NCBI GenBank assembly: GCA_051122655.1
Contig: CP182107.1
Coordinates: 2,046,001 to 2,110,000 of the forward strand
Reading direction: 5' to 3'
Source: Pasteurella sp030783905
GTDB taxonomy: Bacteria > Pseudomonadota > Gammaproteobacteria > Enterobacterales > Pasteurellaceae
DNA length: 64,000 nt
Each line of letters begins with the position of its first letter. Within the stretch, counting starts at the first letter, position 1. Both the position numbers and the translations under genes were made by a program. Under the pieces are notes generated by a model that was given only the letters and a program-made list of their open reading frames with translations, did no database searches and was not told the DNA's origin. Shown here piece by piece: positions 1-7,880 of this stretch.

Positions 1-1
1 T

Positions 2-604
2 TCTGATAATCTTGATATGGTTGTGGGGGCAAGAACACGTTCATCTGAAACCTATCCAAGAGGACATATTTTAGGAAATAAAGTCTTTTCTAAAATTGTG
101 AGTGTTTTCTTTAATTCGTCAATCAACGATGTTTTTTCCGGTTACCGAATCATGACTAGACGTTTTGTGAAATCTCTACCAGTCATGAGTAATGGTTTTG
201 AGATTGAAACTGAAATGACAGTCCATGCTTTGCAATTATGTTTACCAATTAAAGAAATTGAAACGAATTATTTTATGAGAAAAGAAAATAGTAAAAGTAA
301 ATTAAATACTTATCGTGATGGTTTTAAGATCCTGCGTTTTATTTTCTTTTTGATTCGTGAGCAAAAACCAATGTTATTTTTTTCTTTTTTATCATTATGT
401 TGTGTTTTTTTATCTTTGTGGTTTGGTGGTGTAGTTATTTGGGATTTTTGGTTGACGGGTCAAGTGAGCAAATTACCAACAGCAGTTTTATCATCTGGTA
501 TCGGTATTCTTGCAATTCTTTTTTTTGCAATGGCATTAATTCTCGATTCTATTTCTAATGGAAGAAAAGAAGTTAAGAAACTACATTATTTAAATTTGAA
601 ATAG
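2..604 (+). CDS. Family 2 glycosyltransferase, C-terminal part (5' end outside window)
   Basis: The reading frame is open from base 2, before the first ATG at 17, so the gene begins upstream of the window. The visible part resembles the end of polyprenyl- or dolichyl-phosphate sugar transferases of the GT2 family: a GYRIMTRRF stretch, an NGFEIETEM stretch typical of these enzymes, then two hydrophobic segments (about residues 118-148 and 155-178 counted from the ATG at 17). Such enzymes move a sugar from a nucleotide donor to a lipid carrier or glycan at the inner membrane, often for LPS, capsule or O-antigen. The gene is clearly more AT-rich than its neighbours, which suggests a surface-polysaccharide locus of foreign origin to the left. 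The substrate cannot be told. Confidence 0.75.
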   Translation, partial: SDNLDMVVGARTRSSETYPRGHILGNKVFSKIVSVFFNSSINDVFSGYRIMTRRFVKSLPVMSNGFEIETEMTVHALQLCLPIKEIETNYFMRKENSKSKLNTYRDGFKILRFIFFLIREQKPMLFFSFLSLCCVFLSLWFGGVVIWDFWLTGQVSKLPTAVLSSGIGILAILFFAMALILDSISNGRKEVKKLHYLNLK

Positions 605-683
605 CGTATCTGTTGTTAAATGTGATTTTTAAAAAATAGGGTAGAAATCGACATGAGTAGGTAATTATATTTGTCTATTTCCT

Positions 684-983
684 TTACTTTATCAGGTTGG
701 AAATAACATCTGGTACGATTTTCGGGTTGGGGATGAGAATCTGCTTATGTCTATTCAATTCGCCTTTTTCTAATACGATACTACTTTTCGCTACTTTAAA
801 GGTCTTGCTTAAGAACTTGAGTAAATGGGCGTTGGCTTGTCCGTCAATCGGTGGCGCAGTGATCGTGATTTTGAGTTCATTGTCATGTAAACCGACGATC
901 TGATCTTTACTGGCTTTCGGTTGCAGAAAAATCCGCAACCGTAGGCTGTTTTCTTGTTTTTCGACTGCTGGTAATGGGGTCAC
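684..983 (-). CDS. yggU: YggU/DUF167 family protein
   Basis: A 99-residue protein of the small DUF167 family (E. coli YggU is about the same length). The family hallmark is visible: basic residues followed by the segment APPIDGQANAHLLKFL. No biochemical role is firmly established. The start is a GTG at 983 with AGGAA about nine bases upstream and an in-frame stop just before it, so no longer version is possible. It follows yggT on the same strand, 31 bases downstream, as in E. coli where yggT-yggU are adjacent. A DNA uptake signal sits between the two genes. It is convergent with the glycosyltransferase gene to the left. Confidence 0.85.
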   Translation of the reverse strand: MTPLPAVEKQENSLRLRIFLQPKASKDQIVGLHDNELKITITAPPIDGQANAHLLKFLSKTFKVAKSSIVLEKGELNRHKQILIPNPKIVPDVISNLIK

Positions 984-1014
984 AACGCCAATTTCCTAAA
1001 AATTCACCGCACTT

Positions 1015-1581
1015 TTAGTAACTGGCTAATGCCCAATACACGCCAAACAGATCACCGAATACGCTATTGACGAGGAAAAGGGCGATGGCTAAGACCATTG
1101 GGGAAAAATCGATCATGCCTGTATTAGGTAAGATACGCTGAATGGGGCGAAGTAGTGGTTCACTTAATTGGGCTAGGACAAATTGAAGTGGGGTTGCACC
1201 ACGGTTGAACCAGCTCATCACCGCACCAATTAATAAAACGTAAAAGATCGCTTTGCCGATAGTACGTATTAAGGTGAGAGCCCCCACAATGGCGTAATCT
1301 AGGACATCGGCATTGGCGATAAATAAGTTCCCCACGACATGTGCCAGTGGAAATTTGATACTAAAAAGTAAGAAAGCGAGGACCAACGCCGCAAGGTTGA
1401 TATTTTTAATAGTCGGAATAAAAGTGGTGAGCGGGCCTAGTGCGGGTTGAGTAATCTTGACAATACTTTGTGAAATCGGGTTGTAAAAATCCACGCGACT
1501 GAATTGGAACCAGGCACGTAACACTAAAATAAGACCATAAAGATCAATCAAGATAAAAACTAATAATTGTAATGTATTCAT
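1015..1581 (-). CDS. yggT: YggT family integral membrane protein
   Basis: A 188-residue hydrophobic protein with two copies of the YGGT domain (roughly residues 1-80 and 95-180). Each has a transmembrane pair around an NPISQ- or EPLLRPIQRILP-like motif. The family is linked to osmotic tolerance and membrane homeostasis in E. coli, and in other bacteria and plastids to membrane-associated division or cofactor assembly; its exact function here is unknown. It probably forms an operon with yggU downstream. The corA gene ends 15 bases upstream on the same strand, so all three could be cotranscribed. Confidence 0.85.
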   Translation of the reverse strand: MNTLQLLVFILIDLYGLILVLRAWFQFSRVDFYNPISQSIVKITQPALGPLTTFIPTIKNINLAALVLAFLLFSIKFPLAHVVGNLFIANADVLDYAIVGALTLIRTIGKAIFYVLLIGAVMSWFNRGATPLQFVLAQLSEPLLRPIQRILPNTGMIDFSPMVLAIALFLVNSVFGDLFGVYWALASY

Positions 1582-1596
1582 ATCACGTCCTGTAAC

Positions 1597-2547
1597 TTAT
1601 AACCAACCTTTACGTTTGAAATACCAATAAGGTGCAAATGCGGCCAGTGCCATTAAACCTAATGCCATAGGATAACCAAATTTAAGACCTAATTCTGGCA
1701 TAATCTCAAAGTTCATACCATAGTTAGAGGCCACTAATGTTGGCGGTAGGAAAATCACTGACACAACTGAGAAGATCTTGATAATACGGTTTTGTTCGAT
1801 ACTGATGAAACCCATTGCTGCCTGCATCAAAAAGTTGACACGTTGGAACAAGGATTCGTTGTGCGGTTGGAGTGATTCAATATCGCGTAAGATTTCACGT
1901 GCTTGTTCTAACTGATTAGTTGGTAAGCGTGTTTTACGCACCAGGAAACTGAGCGCACGTTGGGTATCCATTAAGCATAACCGCACTTTGGAACTGGTAT
2001 CTTCTTGTTCGGTTAAGGTAGAGAGCGCTTGGTCAAAGGCTTCACCTTGTGTGCCATCTAAAATGACACGGCTTAATTTTTCTAAATCAGCATACACGGT
2101 TTCAATCACATCGGCTAATTGCTCGATTTTGGTTTCAAATAAATCAAGCAAAACCTCATAAGCATTACATTCAATCAAACGTTGACTACGGGAGCGCATG
2201 CGGTATAAACGGAAAGCCGGTAATTCACGATCACGCAAGGTGAAAAGACGACCATCACGGATAGTAAAGGCGACGCTTGCGAGGTCTGCGTAATCTTCTT
2301 CATCTTCGCAGTAAAAGAACGAGTGGAGATGTAAACCGTCCTCATCTTCGAAGAACCGCGCCGATGCCTCGATATCTTCTAATTCAAGGAAGGTTGCCAG
2401 GCTTTGACCTAATCCTTCTTGTAAAATTTCACGTTCTTCGCTACTTGGTTCAATGAGATCGAGCCAAATGGCCGTGTTTAATTCTGCATTGGTATTTTCA
2501 TCAATGCGGACAAGGCGTGCATCTTCGAGAGCGAAAGCATTAATCAT
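1597..2547 (-). CDS. corA: Magnesium/cobalt transporter CorA
   Basis: CorA is the main constitutive Mg2+ channel of the inner membrane, a homopentamer with a large N-terminal cytoplasmic funnel and two C-terminal membrane helices. The signature YGMNFE loop between the helices is present near the C terminus, followed by the positively charged tail YFKRKGWL. The open frame extends 18 codons further upstream, but the ATG at 2547 is preferred: it gives 316 residues, the length of E. coli CorA, begins MINAFALEDARL like its orthologues, and has GAGGAG eight to nine bases upstream. Confidence 0.95.
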   Translation of the reverse strand: MINAFALEDARLVRIDENTNAELNTAIWLDLIEPSSEEREILQEGLGQSLATFLELEDIEASARFFEDEDGLHLHSFFYCEDEEDYADLASVAFTIRDGRLFTLRDRELPAFRLYRMRSRSQRLIECNAYEVLLDLFETKIEQLADVIETVYADLEKLSRVILDGTQGEAFDQALSTLTEQEDTSSKVRLCLMDTQRALSFLVRKTRLPTNQLEQAREILRDIESLQPHNESLFQRVNFLMQAAMGFISIEQNRIIKIFSVVSVIFLPPTLVASNYGMNFEIMPELGLKFGYPMALGLMALAAFAPYWYFKRKGWL

Positions 2548-2913
2548 TTTGTCATACTCCTCAATTGGATTATGAACAACGCTATGAACAAAAGGAATCA
2601 AACGAAATCTTGCTTAAAAGAATTCAACGATAAAAGTGCGGTAAGTGTTTAATTCGTTTGACTAATGGTGATTGATATTTCAATGACCGAAAAAAGATGC
2701 CGAATAAAGCAGTGGTAGAAAAGATCTCTCAGCGAACCCTCGCCGATGTTAAGGAAGTGGCGAAAGTTACAGTAAAAACTCAATTCGGTATCGACTGTGA
2801 CTGTCCAAAGTGTGTGTCCTCATATTACTAAATCGGGGCGAATGTTACGCTTGAATGCTAGCTTCGTCAAGATTTTATGCACACTAATGTAGAATTATTG
2901 CTCATTATAAAAT
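2548..2913. other. Intergenic region upstream of corA
   Basis: About 365 bases between the corA start and the yggL terminator. It holds an uptake signal near 2634-2642 and one weak 44-codon open frame listed separately. No convincing promoter motif stood out; the corA promoter should lie here on the minus strand. Confidence 0.5.
2697..2831 (+). CDS. Possible 44-residue small protein with Cys-rich tail
   Basis: An ATG at 2697 opens 44 codons ending at TAA 2829-2831. The product has an amphipathic basic-acidic middle (KISQRTLADVKEVAKV) and ends with the cysteine pattern CDCPKC followed by VSSYY. The composition looks more protein-like than a chance frame, and the closely spaced cysteines could bind a metal. 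There is no clear ribosome binding site (only AAAAAAG just upstream), the gene lies divergently from corA, and I recognise no family. It could equally be a decayed gene fragment or chance. Confidence 0.25.
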   Translation: MPNKAVVEKISQRTLADVKEVAKVTVKTQFGIDCDCPKCVSSYY

Positions 2914-2940
2914 GAAAAAGGCGAACCACAATGTTCGCCT
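2914..2940 (-). terminator. Rho-independent terminator of trmB-yggL
   Basis: Perfect 8-base stem AGGCGAAC/GTTCGCCT (2919-2926 and 2933-2940) with a six-base loop, followed on the minus strand by a run of T. It lies just past the yggL stop. Confidence 0.85.
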
Positions 2941-2952
2941 CGTATAAAGAGA

Positions 2953-3297
2953 TTATACTTCTTTGGTAGGGTATTCCCACCAGATATCAAATAATTGACT
3001 GATTTCAATTTGTTGTAAGCCGTTTTGTTCTAACCATGCTTTAACTAAAGTACGATGACTTTCATCACATTTGCCTAAGGCTTCTAAGCAAACTAAACCT
3101 TCCCAATGTAAGTAACCACTGCCTTCATAAGCAAGCCCATTTGGCTGGATGACTTCACGAATAAAGCGATCAACCACTTCATCAATTTTCTCGATGGCCG
3201 TACCTTCTGCAAATTGCCAATTCACTAAGAAACCTAATTCTTGGAATTCAGCAAGATGCATTTTTTTACGTTGTCTTCTGTTACGTTTAATCGCCAT
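2953..3297 (-). CDS. yggL: YggL family ribosome-associated protein
   Basis: A 114-residue member of the YggL (DUF469) family, which in E. coli has been reported to bind the 50S ribosomal subunit. The N terminus is strongly basic (IKRNRRQRKKM), as expected for an RNA-binding protein, followed by the conserved segments ELGFLVNW and GSGYLHWEGLVC. It lies downstream of trmB on the same strand with an 81-base gap, the same neighbourhood as in E. coli, where trmB and yggL are adjacent and face mutY. Confidence 0.9.
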   Translation of the reverse strand: MAIKRNRRQRKKMHLAEFQELGFLVNWQFAEGTAIEKIDEVVDRFIREVIQPNGLAYEGSGYLHWEGLVCLEALGKCDESHRTLVKAWLEQNGLQQIEISQLFDIWWEYPTKEV

Positions 3298-3378
3298 GTT
3301 CGATTCTCCTCTCTGTTGGCTGATAAAATTCGTTTCACATTATGCCAGACTTTGCTAACAAAAGTGCGCTCTGTTTTT

Positions 3379-4146
3379 TTATTTTTTCGTGTAGTAAAGA
3401 TCCCACACACCATGACCCAAACGATGTCCACGTTGTTCAAATTTGGTTAATGGACGAAAATCAGGGCGTGGAATGTAATCATGGGTTGCAGAAGTATTTT
3501 GTAAGCCTTCCGCTTGTTGTAGCACCGCTAACATATGTTCAGCATAATTTTCCCAGTCGGTTGCCATGTGGATAAACCCACCCTTGATGAGTTTTTGGGT
3601 AATGGTATTCACAAATTGTGGTTGCACAATACGGCGTTTGTGGTGTTTTGCTTTGTGCCATGGATCAGGGAAAAATAACTGCAAACCGCCTAAACTCTCA
3701 TCAGCAATACAGTCACGCAAAATTTCTGTTGCATCATGGCAAATGATACGTAAATTTTTCACCCCTTTTTCGACTGCATAGGCAATACATGCCCCAACAC
3801 CTGGCGTATGCACTTCAATGCCTAAATAGTTGCGATCAGGATTTTGCACTGCCATATCCACTAAAGAATGCCCCATTCCAAAGCCAATTTCGAGTACCAC
3901 AGGATGCTCATTTCCATAAATAGCAGGGAAATCAAAAGCTTGGTTTTGATGTTCTAAACCATAGAATCCCCAATGTTGATTCATGGCATTTTTTTGAAAT
4001 TCACTCAAACGCCCAGTACGTAACACAAAGCTCCGCACTTTGCGTTTATAGCGCCCCTCTGCGGTAAATTCGGCAACTTCCACGGTTTTACGCTTTTGAT
4101 CGGCAAAGCTAGCTAAATTCTCTGATTCTTGATTATTAAATGACAT
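3379..4146 (-). CDS. trmB: tRNA (guanine-N7-)-methyltransferase
   Basis: TrmB methylates N7 of guanosine 46 in the variable loop of many tRNAs using S-adenosylmethionine. The 255-residue protein shows the SAM-binding segment VLEIGFGMGHSLVDMA (starting near residue 85), the LQLFFPDPWHKAKHHKRR motif typical of the family, and the C-terminal TKFEQRGHRLGHGVWDLYY stretch. The ATG at 4146 lacks a strong Shine-Dalgarno sequence. The gene is divergent from the cytochrome b561 gene and probably cotranscribed with yggL. Confidence 0.96.
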   Translation of the reverse strand: MSFNNQESENLASFADQKRKTVEVAEFTAEGRYKRKVRSFVLRTGRLSEFQKNAMNQHWGFYGLEHQNQAFDFPAIYGNEHPVVLEIGFGMGHSLVDMAVQNPDRNYLGIEVHTPGVGACIAYAVEKGVKNLRIICHDATEILRDCIADESLGGLQLFFPDPWHKAKHHKRRIVQPQFVNTITQKLIKGGFIHMATDWENYAEHMLAVLQQAEGLQNTSATHDYIPRPDFRPLTKFEQRGHRLGHGVWDLYYTKK

Positions 4147-4269
4147 ATTTTTGTTTATAATGAGCCTAATTTGGCGCGAATTATACGTTTTTTGTGGGAA
4201 AACACCAAGCTTGTCGATCAGGCGTGCGTGTTTATTTGTTTTTTATATTGGATTAGAAGGGAAGCAGTG

Positions 4270-4761
4270 ATGGCGCAAAAATACCCGAAACCGATGATCT
4301 TTCTTCATTGGCTCACCTTATTACTCGTGTTAACGGCTTATTTTAGCGGGGATTATCCTCCTGCAGATGGGATAGTGGGCGAAATTCATGTGGCAAGTGG
4401 GATTTGTCTTGTCTTTTTGCTGTTATTACGCATCGGTTTACGGGTGTATTATCGTGAGCAATTACCGAAACACCTACTCACTCGCTGGCAACATATTGTG
4501 GCACACTCGGTGCAAATGTTGCTTTATTTAGCTATGTTGCTAACGCCTATTATCGGTTATTTGACCCTGACAGCAGATGTTGATGATTTTCGCTTATTTG
4601 GGATCACGTTACCTTATTTTAGTCTGAACCTTTCTTTGGGTAAGGCGCATGAAATATTCGCTAATGGCTTTATTGCACTAGCTGGTTTGCACGCGGTAGC
4701 CGCCCTGTTTCACCATCTTGTACTAAAAGACAATGTATTAAAAAGTATGTCGCCCCATTAA
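4270..4761 (+). CDS. Cytochrome b561 family membrane protein
   Basis: A 163-residue protein with four predicted membrane helices and histidines placed as in the bacterial cytochrome b561 (CybB) family: His13 in FLHW, His40 in GEIH, His127 in KAHEIF and His141 in GLHAVAALFHH. These would bind two b-type haems in the inner membrane and pass electrons, probably to or from quinone; the partner is unknown. The open frame reaches back to 4171, but the ATG at 4270 has GAAGGGA upstream and starts exactly at the conserved domain (MAQKYPKPMIFLHW). It sits between trmB and mutY, which are direct neighbours in E. coli. Confidence 0.85.
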   Translation: MAQKYPKPMIFLHWLTLLLVLTAYFSGDYPPADGIVGEIHVASGICLVFLLLLRIGLRVYYREQLPKHLLTRWQHIVAHSVQMLLYLAMLLTPIIGYLTLTADVDDFRLFGITLPYFSLNLSLGKAHEIFANGFIALAGLHAVAALFHHLVLKDNVLKSMSPH

Positions 4762-4847
4762 GGTAGACGAAACTTGTTTAAAAGTGCGGTCGTTTTTTAA
4801 AATATTTTGCAGAACATGGGTCGCACCTATTTTTGGATGTTTTATTG

Positions 4848-5984
4848 ATGATACTTGCTCAATCTTCTCCTCATGCGCCTTTTGCTTATGCCATGTTAAC
4901 GTGGTATGACAAATTTGGACGTAAACATTTACCTTGGCAACAGAATAAAAGTTTATACGGTGTTTGGTTGTCTGAAGTGATGTTGCAACAAACCCAAGTT
5001 GCCACGGTCATTCCTTATTTTGAACGCTTTGTGGAAACCTTTCCTCATATCAATGCACTGGCGAATGCCCCCTTAGATGCAGTCCTACATTTGTGGACGG
5101 GACTGGGTTACTATGCACGTGCGCGAAATTTACATAAAGCCGCACAGACAATTCGTGATCAGCACGATGGGAAATTTCCCACAGCGTTTGAACAGGTCCG
5201 GGCGTTGACTGGGATAGGGCAAAGTACCGCGGGGGCGATTCTCTCTTCTTGTTTAGATGCTCCCTATCCAATTTTAGATGGTAATGTGAAACGCGTGTTA
5301 GCTCGTTATTTTGCTGTGTCTGGGTGGCCGGGCGAGAAAAAAGTGGAATCACAGTTATGGCAATATAGTGGCCAAGTCACGCCGACTGAACAGGTGGCCA
5401 ATTTTAATCAAGCGATGATGGATCTCGGGGCCATGGTCTGCACCCGAACGAAACCTAAGTGTACACTTTGTCCTTTGCAACGAGACTGCCAAGCCAATTT
5501 ACAGCAATCTTGGCAAGATTATCCGGGCAAAAAACCGAAAAAAACATTACCGGAACGCGAAAGTTATTTTTTAATTTTAAATGCCCAAGGCAAAATTGCA
5601 TTGGAGCAACGTGAGAACAACGGAATTTGGGGCGGCTTATATTGTTTTCCACAGTTTGAAAGCAAATCAGCCTTGTTGGCATTTTTAGCGACACAAGGGA
5701 TTGGCTATTATCAGGAGTGGAACACGTTTCGTCATACCTTTAGTCATTTCCATTTAGATATTTACCCCATTTATGCGCAGTTAGACACACCACAACAAGT
5801 CTCCAATCGCACAGATTGGAAAAAAGTGGCTGAAAAGACAGAACAGAGTGAATCAACTGTATTCAGTGCGGTCAAATATTGGTATGATCCGCAAAATCCA
5901 GAACAAATTGGACTGGCCACGCCCGTCAAAAATTTATTAACACAATTTATAAGGAATTATTATGGCGAGAACCGTATTCTGTGA
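4848..5984 (+). CDS. mutY: A/G-specific adenine DNA glycosylase MutY
   Basis: MutY removes adenine mispaired with 8-oxoguanine or guanine in base excision repair. The N-terminal half carries the catalytic domain (LSEVMLQQTQV; helix-hairpin-helix region LTGIGQSTAGAI with the catalytic Asp in YPILDGNVKRVL) and the four cysteines of the 4Fe-4S cluster in C-X6-C-X2-C-X5-C spacing. The C-terminal half is the Nudix-like domain that reads 8-oxoG (GGLYCFPQF; FRHTFSHFHLDI). A TTG at 4833 could add five residues; the ATG at 4848 is chosen. The end overlaps yggX by 23 bases, so the genes are translationally coupled. Confidence 0.96.
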   Translation: MILAQSSPHAPFAYAMLTWYDKFGRKHLPWQQNKSLYGVWLSEVMLQQTQVATVIPYFERFVETFPHINALANAPLDAVLHLWTGLGYYARARNLHKAAQTIRDQHDGKFPTAFEQVRALTGIGQSTAGAILSSCLDAPYPILDGNVKRVLARYFAVSGWPGEKKVESQLWQYSGQVTPTEQVANFNQAMMDLGAMVCTRTKPKCTLCPLQRDCQANLQQSWQDYPGKKPKKTLPERESYFLILNAQGKIALEQRENNGIWGGLYCFPQFESKSALLAFLATQGIGYYQEWNTFRHTFSHFHLDIYPIYAQLDTPQQVSNRTDWKKVAEKTEQSESTVFSAVKYWYDPQNPEQIGLATPVKNLLTQFIRNYYGENRIL

Positions 5985-6234
5985 ATACCTTAAACAAGAG
6001 TCTGATGGCTTGGACTTTCAGTTGTATCCAGGCGAATTGGGGAAGCGTATTTTTGATTCAATCAGTAAACAAGCATGGAGTGAATGGATGAAAAAACAAA
6101 CCATGCTAGTGAATGAGAAAAAATTAAACATGATGAATGCGGATCATCGAAAATTGCTCGAGCAAGAAATGATCAACTTCTTGTTCGAAGGTAAAGATGT
6201 ACATATTGAAGGTTATGTTCCCCCAACGGAATAA
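5962..6234 (+). CDS. yggX: Fe2+-trafficking / iron-sulfur protection protein YggX
   Basis: A 90-residue protein that matches YggX over its full length, including Cys7 in the N-terminal MARTVFCEYL and the LYPGELGKRIF and KQAWSEWMKKQTMLVNEKKLN stretches. In enterobacteria it protects iron-sulfur clusters from oxidative damage and may handle labile iron. AAGGAATT lies upstream of the ATG inside the mutY coding region. The pairing is suggestive because MutY itself carries a 4Fe-4S cluster. Order mutY-yggX-mltC is as in E. coli. Confidence 0.96.
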   Translation: MARTVFCEYLKQESDGLDFQLYPGELGKRIFDSISKQAWSEWMKKQTMLVNEKKLNMMNADHRKLLEQEMINFLFEGKDVHIEGYVPPTE

Positions 6235-6240
6235 GTGAAA

Positions 6241-7317
6241 ATGAAGAAGTATATAATTTACGCACTCATCCCTTTTTTATTTGCTTGTGGTGGGACGAAA
6301 ACACACCGCAGTTCCCAATTTGATGAAGCATTCGCGAAAGATACCCGTGGATTAGATATTTTAACAGGGCAATTTTCCCATAATATCGATCGTATTTGGG
6401 GTGTGAATGAGTTATTAGTTGCTAGCCGTAAAGACTATGTAAAATACACTGATCGTTTTTATACCCGCAGTCACGTCAGCTTTGATGAAGGGACGATCAC
6501 GGTAGAAACACAAAGTGATTTACGTCACTTACATAATGCCATTGTGCATATTTTGTTAATGGGCTCAGATGCGAATGGTATTGATTTGTTTGCTTCTGGC
6601 GATGTGCCGATCAGTTCACGTCCTTTCTTAGTGGGACAAGTTATTGATCATTTAGGCGGTTCCATTACGAACACCACAATCGCAGGTAATTTCGCCAATT
6701 ATTTATTACAGAATAAATTACAAAGCCGTCGTTTAAGTAATGGACATACTGTACAGTATGTGGTGATCCCGATGATTGCCAACCACGTTGCTGTGCGTGC
6801 ACAAAAATATTTACCATTGGTACGCAAAATGGCACGCCGTTACAATATGGATGAGAGCTTGATTTTAGGCATTATGCAAACTGAATCGAGCTTTAACCCT
6901 TATGCGATTAGTTACGCAAATGCGATTGGTTTAATGCAAGTTGTACCGACAACTGCTGGGCGTGATATTTTCAAAATGAAAGGGCAGGGCGGACAACCGT
7001 CAAAATCCTATTTATTTGATCCTGAAAAAAATATCGATGCTGGCACATCTTACTTGTGGTTATTGCAAAATAAATATTTAGATGGCATTACCAATCCAAC
7101 CTCTAAACGTTTTGCGATGATTTCTGCTTATAATAGTGGTGCGGGGGCGGTGTTACGTGTCTTTGACCAAGATCGTGATGCGGCCATTGCCAAGATCAAT
7201 AGCTTGTATCCTGAACAAGTCTATCGAATTTTGACTACACAGCATCCTTCGGCACAAGCTAGAAATTATTTACTGAAAGTGGATCAAGCACAAAAAAGTT
7301 ATCGTGTAAGACGATAA
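6241..7317 (+). CDS. mltC: Membrane-bound lytic murein transglycosylase C
   Basis: MltC cleaves peptidoglycan glycan strands between N-acetylmuramic acid and N-acetylglucosamine, forming 1,6-anhydro ends. It has a lipoprotein signal peptide (MKKYIIYALIPFLFAC, lipobox FLFAC), an N-terminal domain of unknown role, and a C-terminal lysozyme-like SLT domain with the catalytic glutamate in MQTESSFNPYAIS and the motif GLMQVVP. A GTG at 6235, touching the yggX stop, could add two residues; the ATG at 6241 is chosen from the usual MKKY start. It is the last gene of the mutY-yggX-mltC operon. Confidence 0.95.
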   Translation: MKKYIIYALIPFLFACGGTKTHRSSQFDEAFAKDTRGLDILTGQFSHNIDRIWGVNELLVASRKDYVKYTDRFYTRSHVSFDEGTITVETQSDLRHLHNAIVHILLMGSDANGIDLFASGDVPISSRPFLVGQVIDHLGGSITNTTIAGNFANYLLQNKLQSRRLSNGHTVQYVVIPMIANHVAVRAQKYLPLVRKMARRYNMDESLILGIMQTESSFNPYAISYANAIGLMQVVPTTAGRDIFKMKGQGGQPSKSYLFDPEKNIDAGTSYLWLLQNKYLDGITNPTSKRFAMISAYNSGAGAVLRVFDQDRDAAIAKINSLYPEQVYRILTTQHPSAQARNYLLKVDQAQKSYRVRR

Positions 7318-7331
7318 TTGCGATTGAAGGT

Positions 7332-7374
7332 AAAAAAATGCCCGCTTCATTGTCAAAGATAGTGGGCATTTTGT
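7332..7374 (+). terminator. Terminator after mltC
   Basis: Stem AAATGCCCGCT/AGTGGGCATTT with one G-U pair, about 16-base loop, then TTGTTATTT. An A-run on the other side means it could work in either direction. Confidence 0.75.
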
Positions 7375-7488
7375 TATTTATTTTTAATAAAAAAACATAA
7401 AAAACGGGGCGGATTGTGTTATTTTTACGCTTTTCGTTTGTTAAATATCCAACCAAATAAAAAAAATACGTTTTTTTCAATTTAGGTG

Positions 7489-7517
7489 TTGACTTAAACC
7501 GGAAAAAAACGTTTAAT
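7489..7517 (+). promoter_or_regulatory. Sigma-70 promoter of the tRNA-Phe/tRNA-Asn unit
   Basis: TTGACT (7489-7494), 17-base spacer, TTTAAT (7512-7517). Start of transcription would be near 7524, about 12 bases before the tRNA. The ACGCACC after the -10 is GC-rich, as in stable-RNA promoters under stringent control. Confidence 0.75.
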
Positions 7518-7535
7518 ACGCACCACTGATGAGTT

Positions 7536-7611
7536 GCCTCGATAGCTCAGTCGGTAGAGCAGGGGATTGAAAATCCCCGTGTCGGTGGTTCGATTCCGCC
7601 TCGAGGCACCA
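7536..7611 (+). tRNA. tRNA-Phe (anticodon GAA)
   Basis: A complete 76-base cloverleaf including an encoded CCA: acceptor GCCTCGA/TCGAGGC, D arm GCTC/GAGC, anticodon stem GGGGA/TCCCC with loop TTGAAAA, T arm GGTGG TTCGATT CCGCC, discriminator A. Anticodon GAA reads the Phe codons. Four bases separate it from the tRNA-Asn that follows. Confidence 0.98.
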
Positions 7612-7615
7612 CGAT

Positions 7616-7691
7616 TCCTCCTTAGTTCAGTCGGTAGAACGGCGGACTGTTAATCCGTATGTCGCTGGTTCAAGTCCAGCAGGAGGAGCCA
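7616..7691 (+). tRNA. tRNA-Asn (anticodon GTT)
   Basis: A complete 76-base cloverleaf with encoded CCA: acceptor TCCTCCT/AGGAGGA, D arm GTTC/GAAC, anticodon loop CTGTTAA, T arm GCTGG TTCAAGT CCAGC, discriminator G. Anticodon GTT reads the Asn codons. It should be cotranscribed with tRNA-Phe from one promoter and released by RNase processing of the short spacer. Confidence 0.98.
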
Positions 7692-7700
7692 AATTCTTAA

Positions 7701-7728
7701 AACCCGCTAATTAATCAGCGGGTTTTTT
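7701..7728 (+). terminator. Terminator of the tRNA unit
   Basis: Perfect stem AACCCGCT/AGCGGGTT (7701-7708, 7717-7724) with an eight-base loop, followed by a T run. Confidence 0.92.
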
Positions 7729-7880
7729 CATTTCTGCATGTATATACTTACTTTTAACTTGTTACTGTGTTGTCACAGAAAAGCGGTTACTGTTTATGAT
7801 TGATAGAATCATAGCATGTCCCATCCCCTCATTTTTTGCTAGATGGCGTACTCAGTGGGCGAATGAGTGCCTTTTGCTTG

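Noticed and set aside
3149..3781. Several open frames opposite yggL and trmB
   Set aside because: They overlap well-identified genes on the other strand and show no recognisable protein features.
4171..4269. 33-codon N-terminal extension of the cytochrome b561 protein
   Set aside because: It runs into the trmB promoter region, and the domain and a good ribosome site begin at 4270.
7720..7880. Gap between the tRNA terminator and the methyltransferase
   Set aside because: Read on both strands; no RNA gene, repeat or attachment-site-like copy of the tRNA 3' end was seen, so no evidence of an integrated element at the tRNAs.
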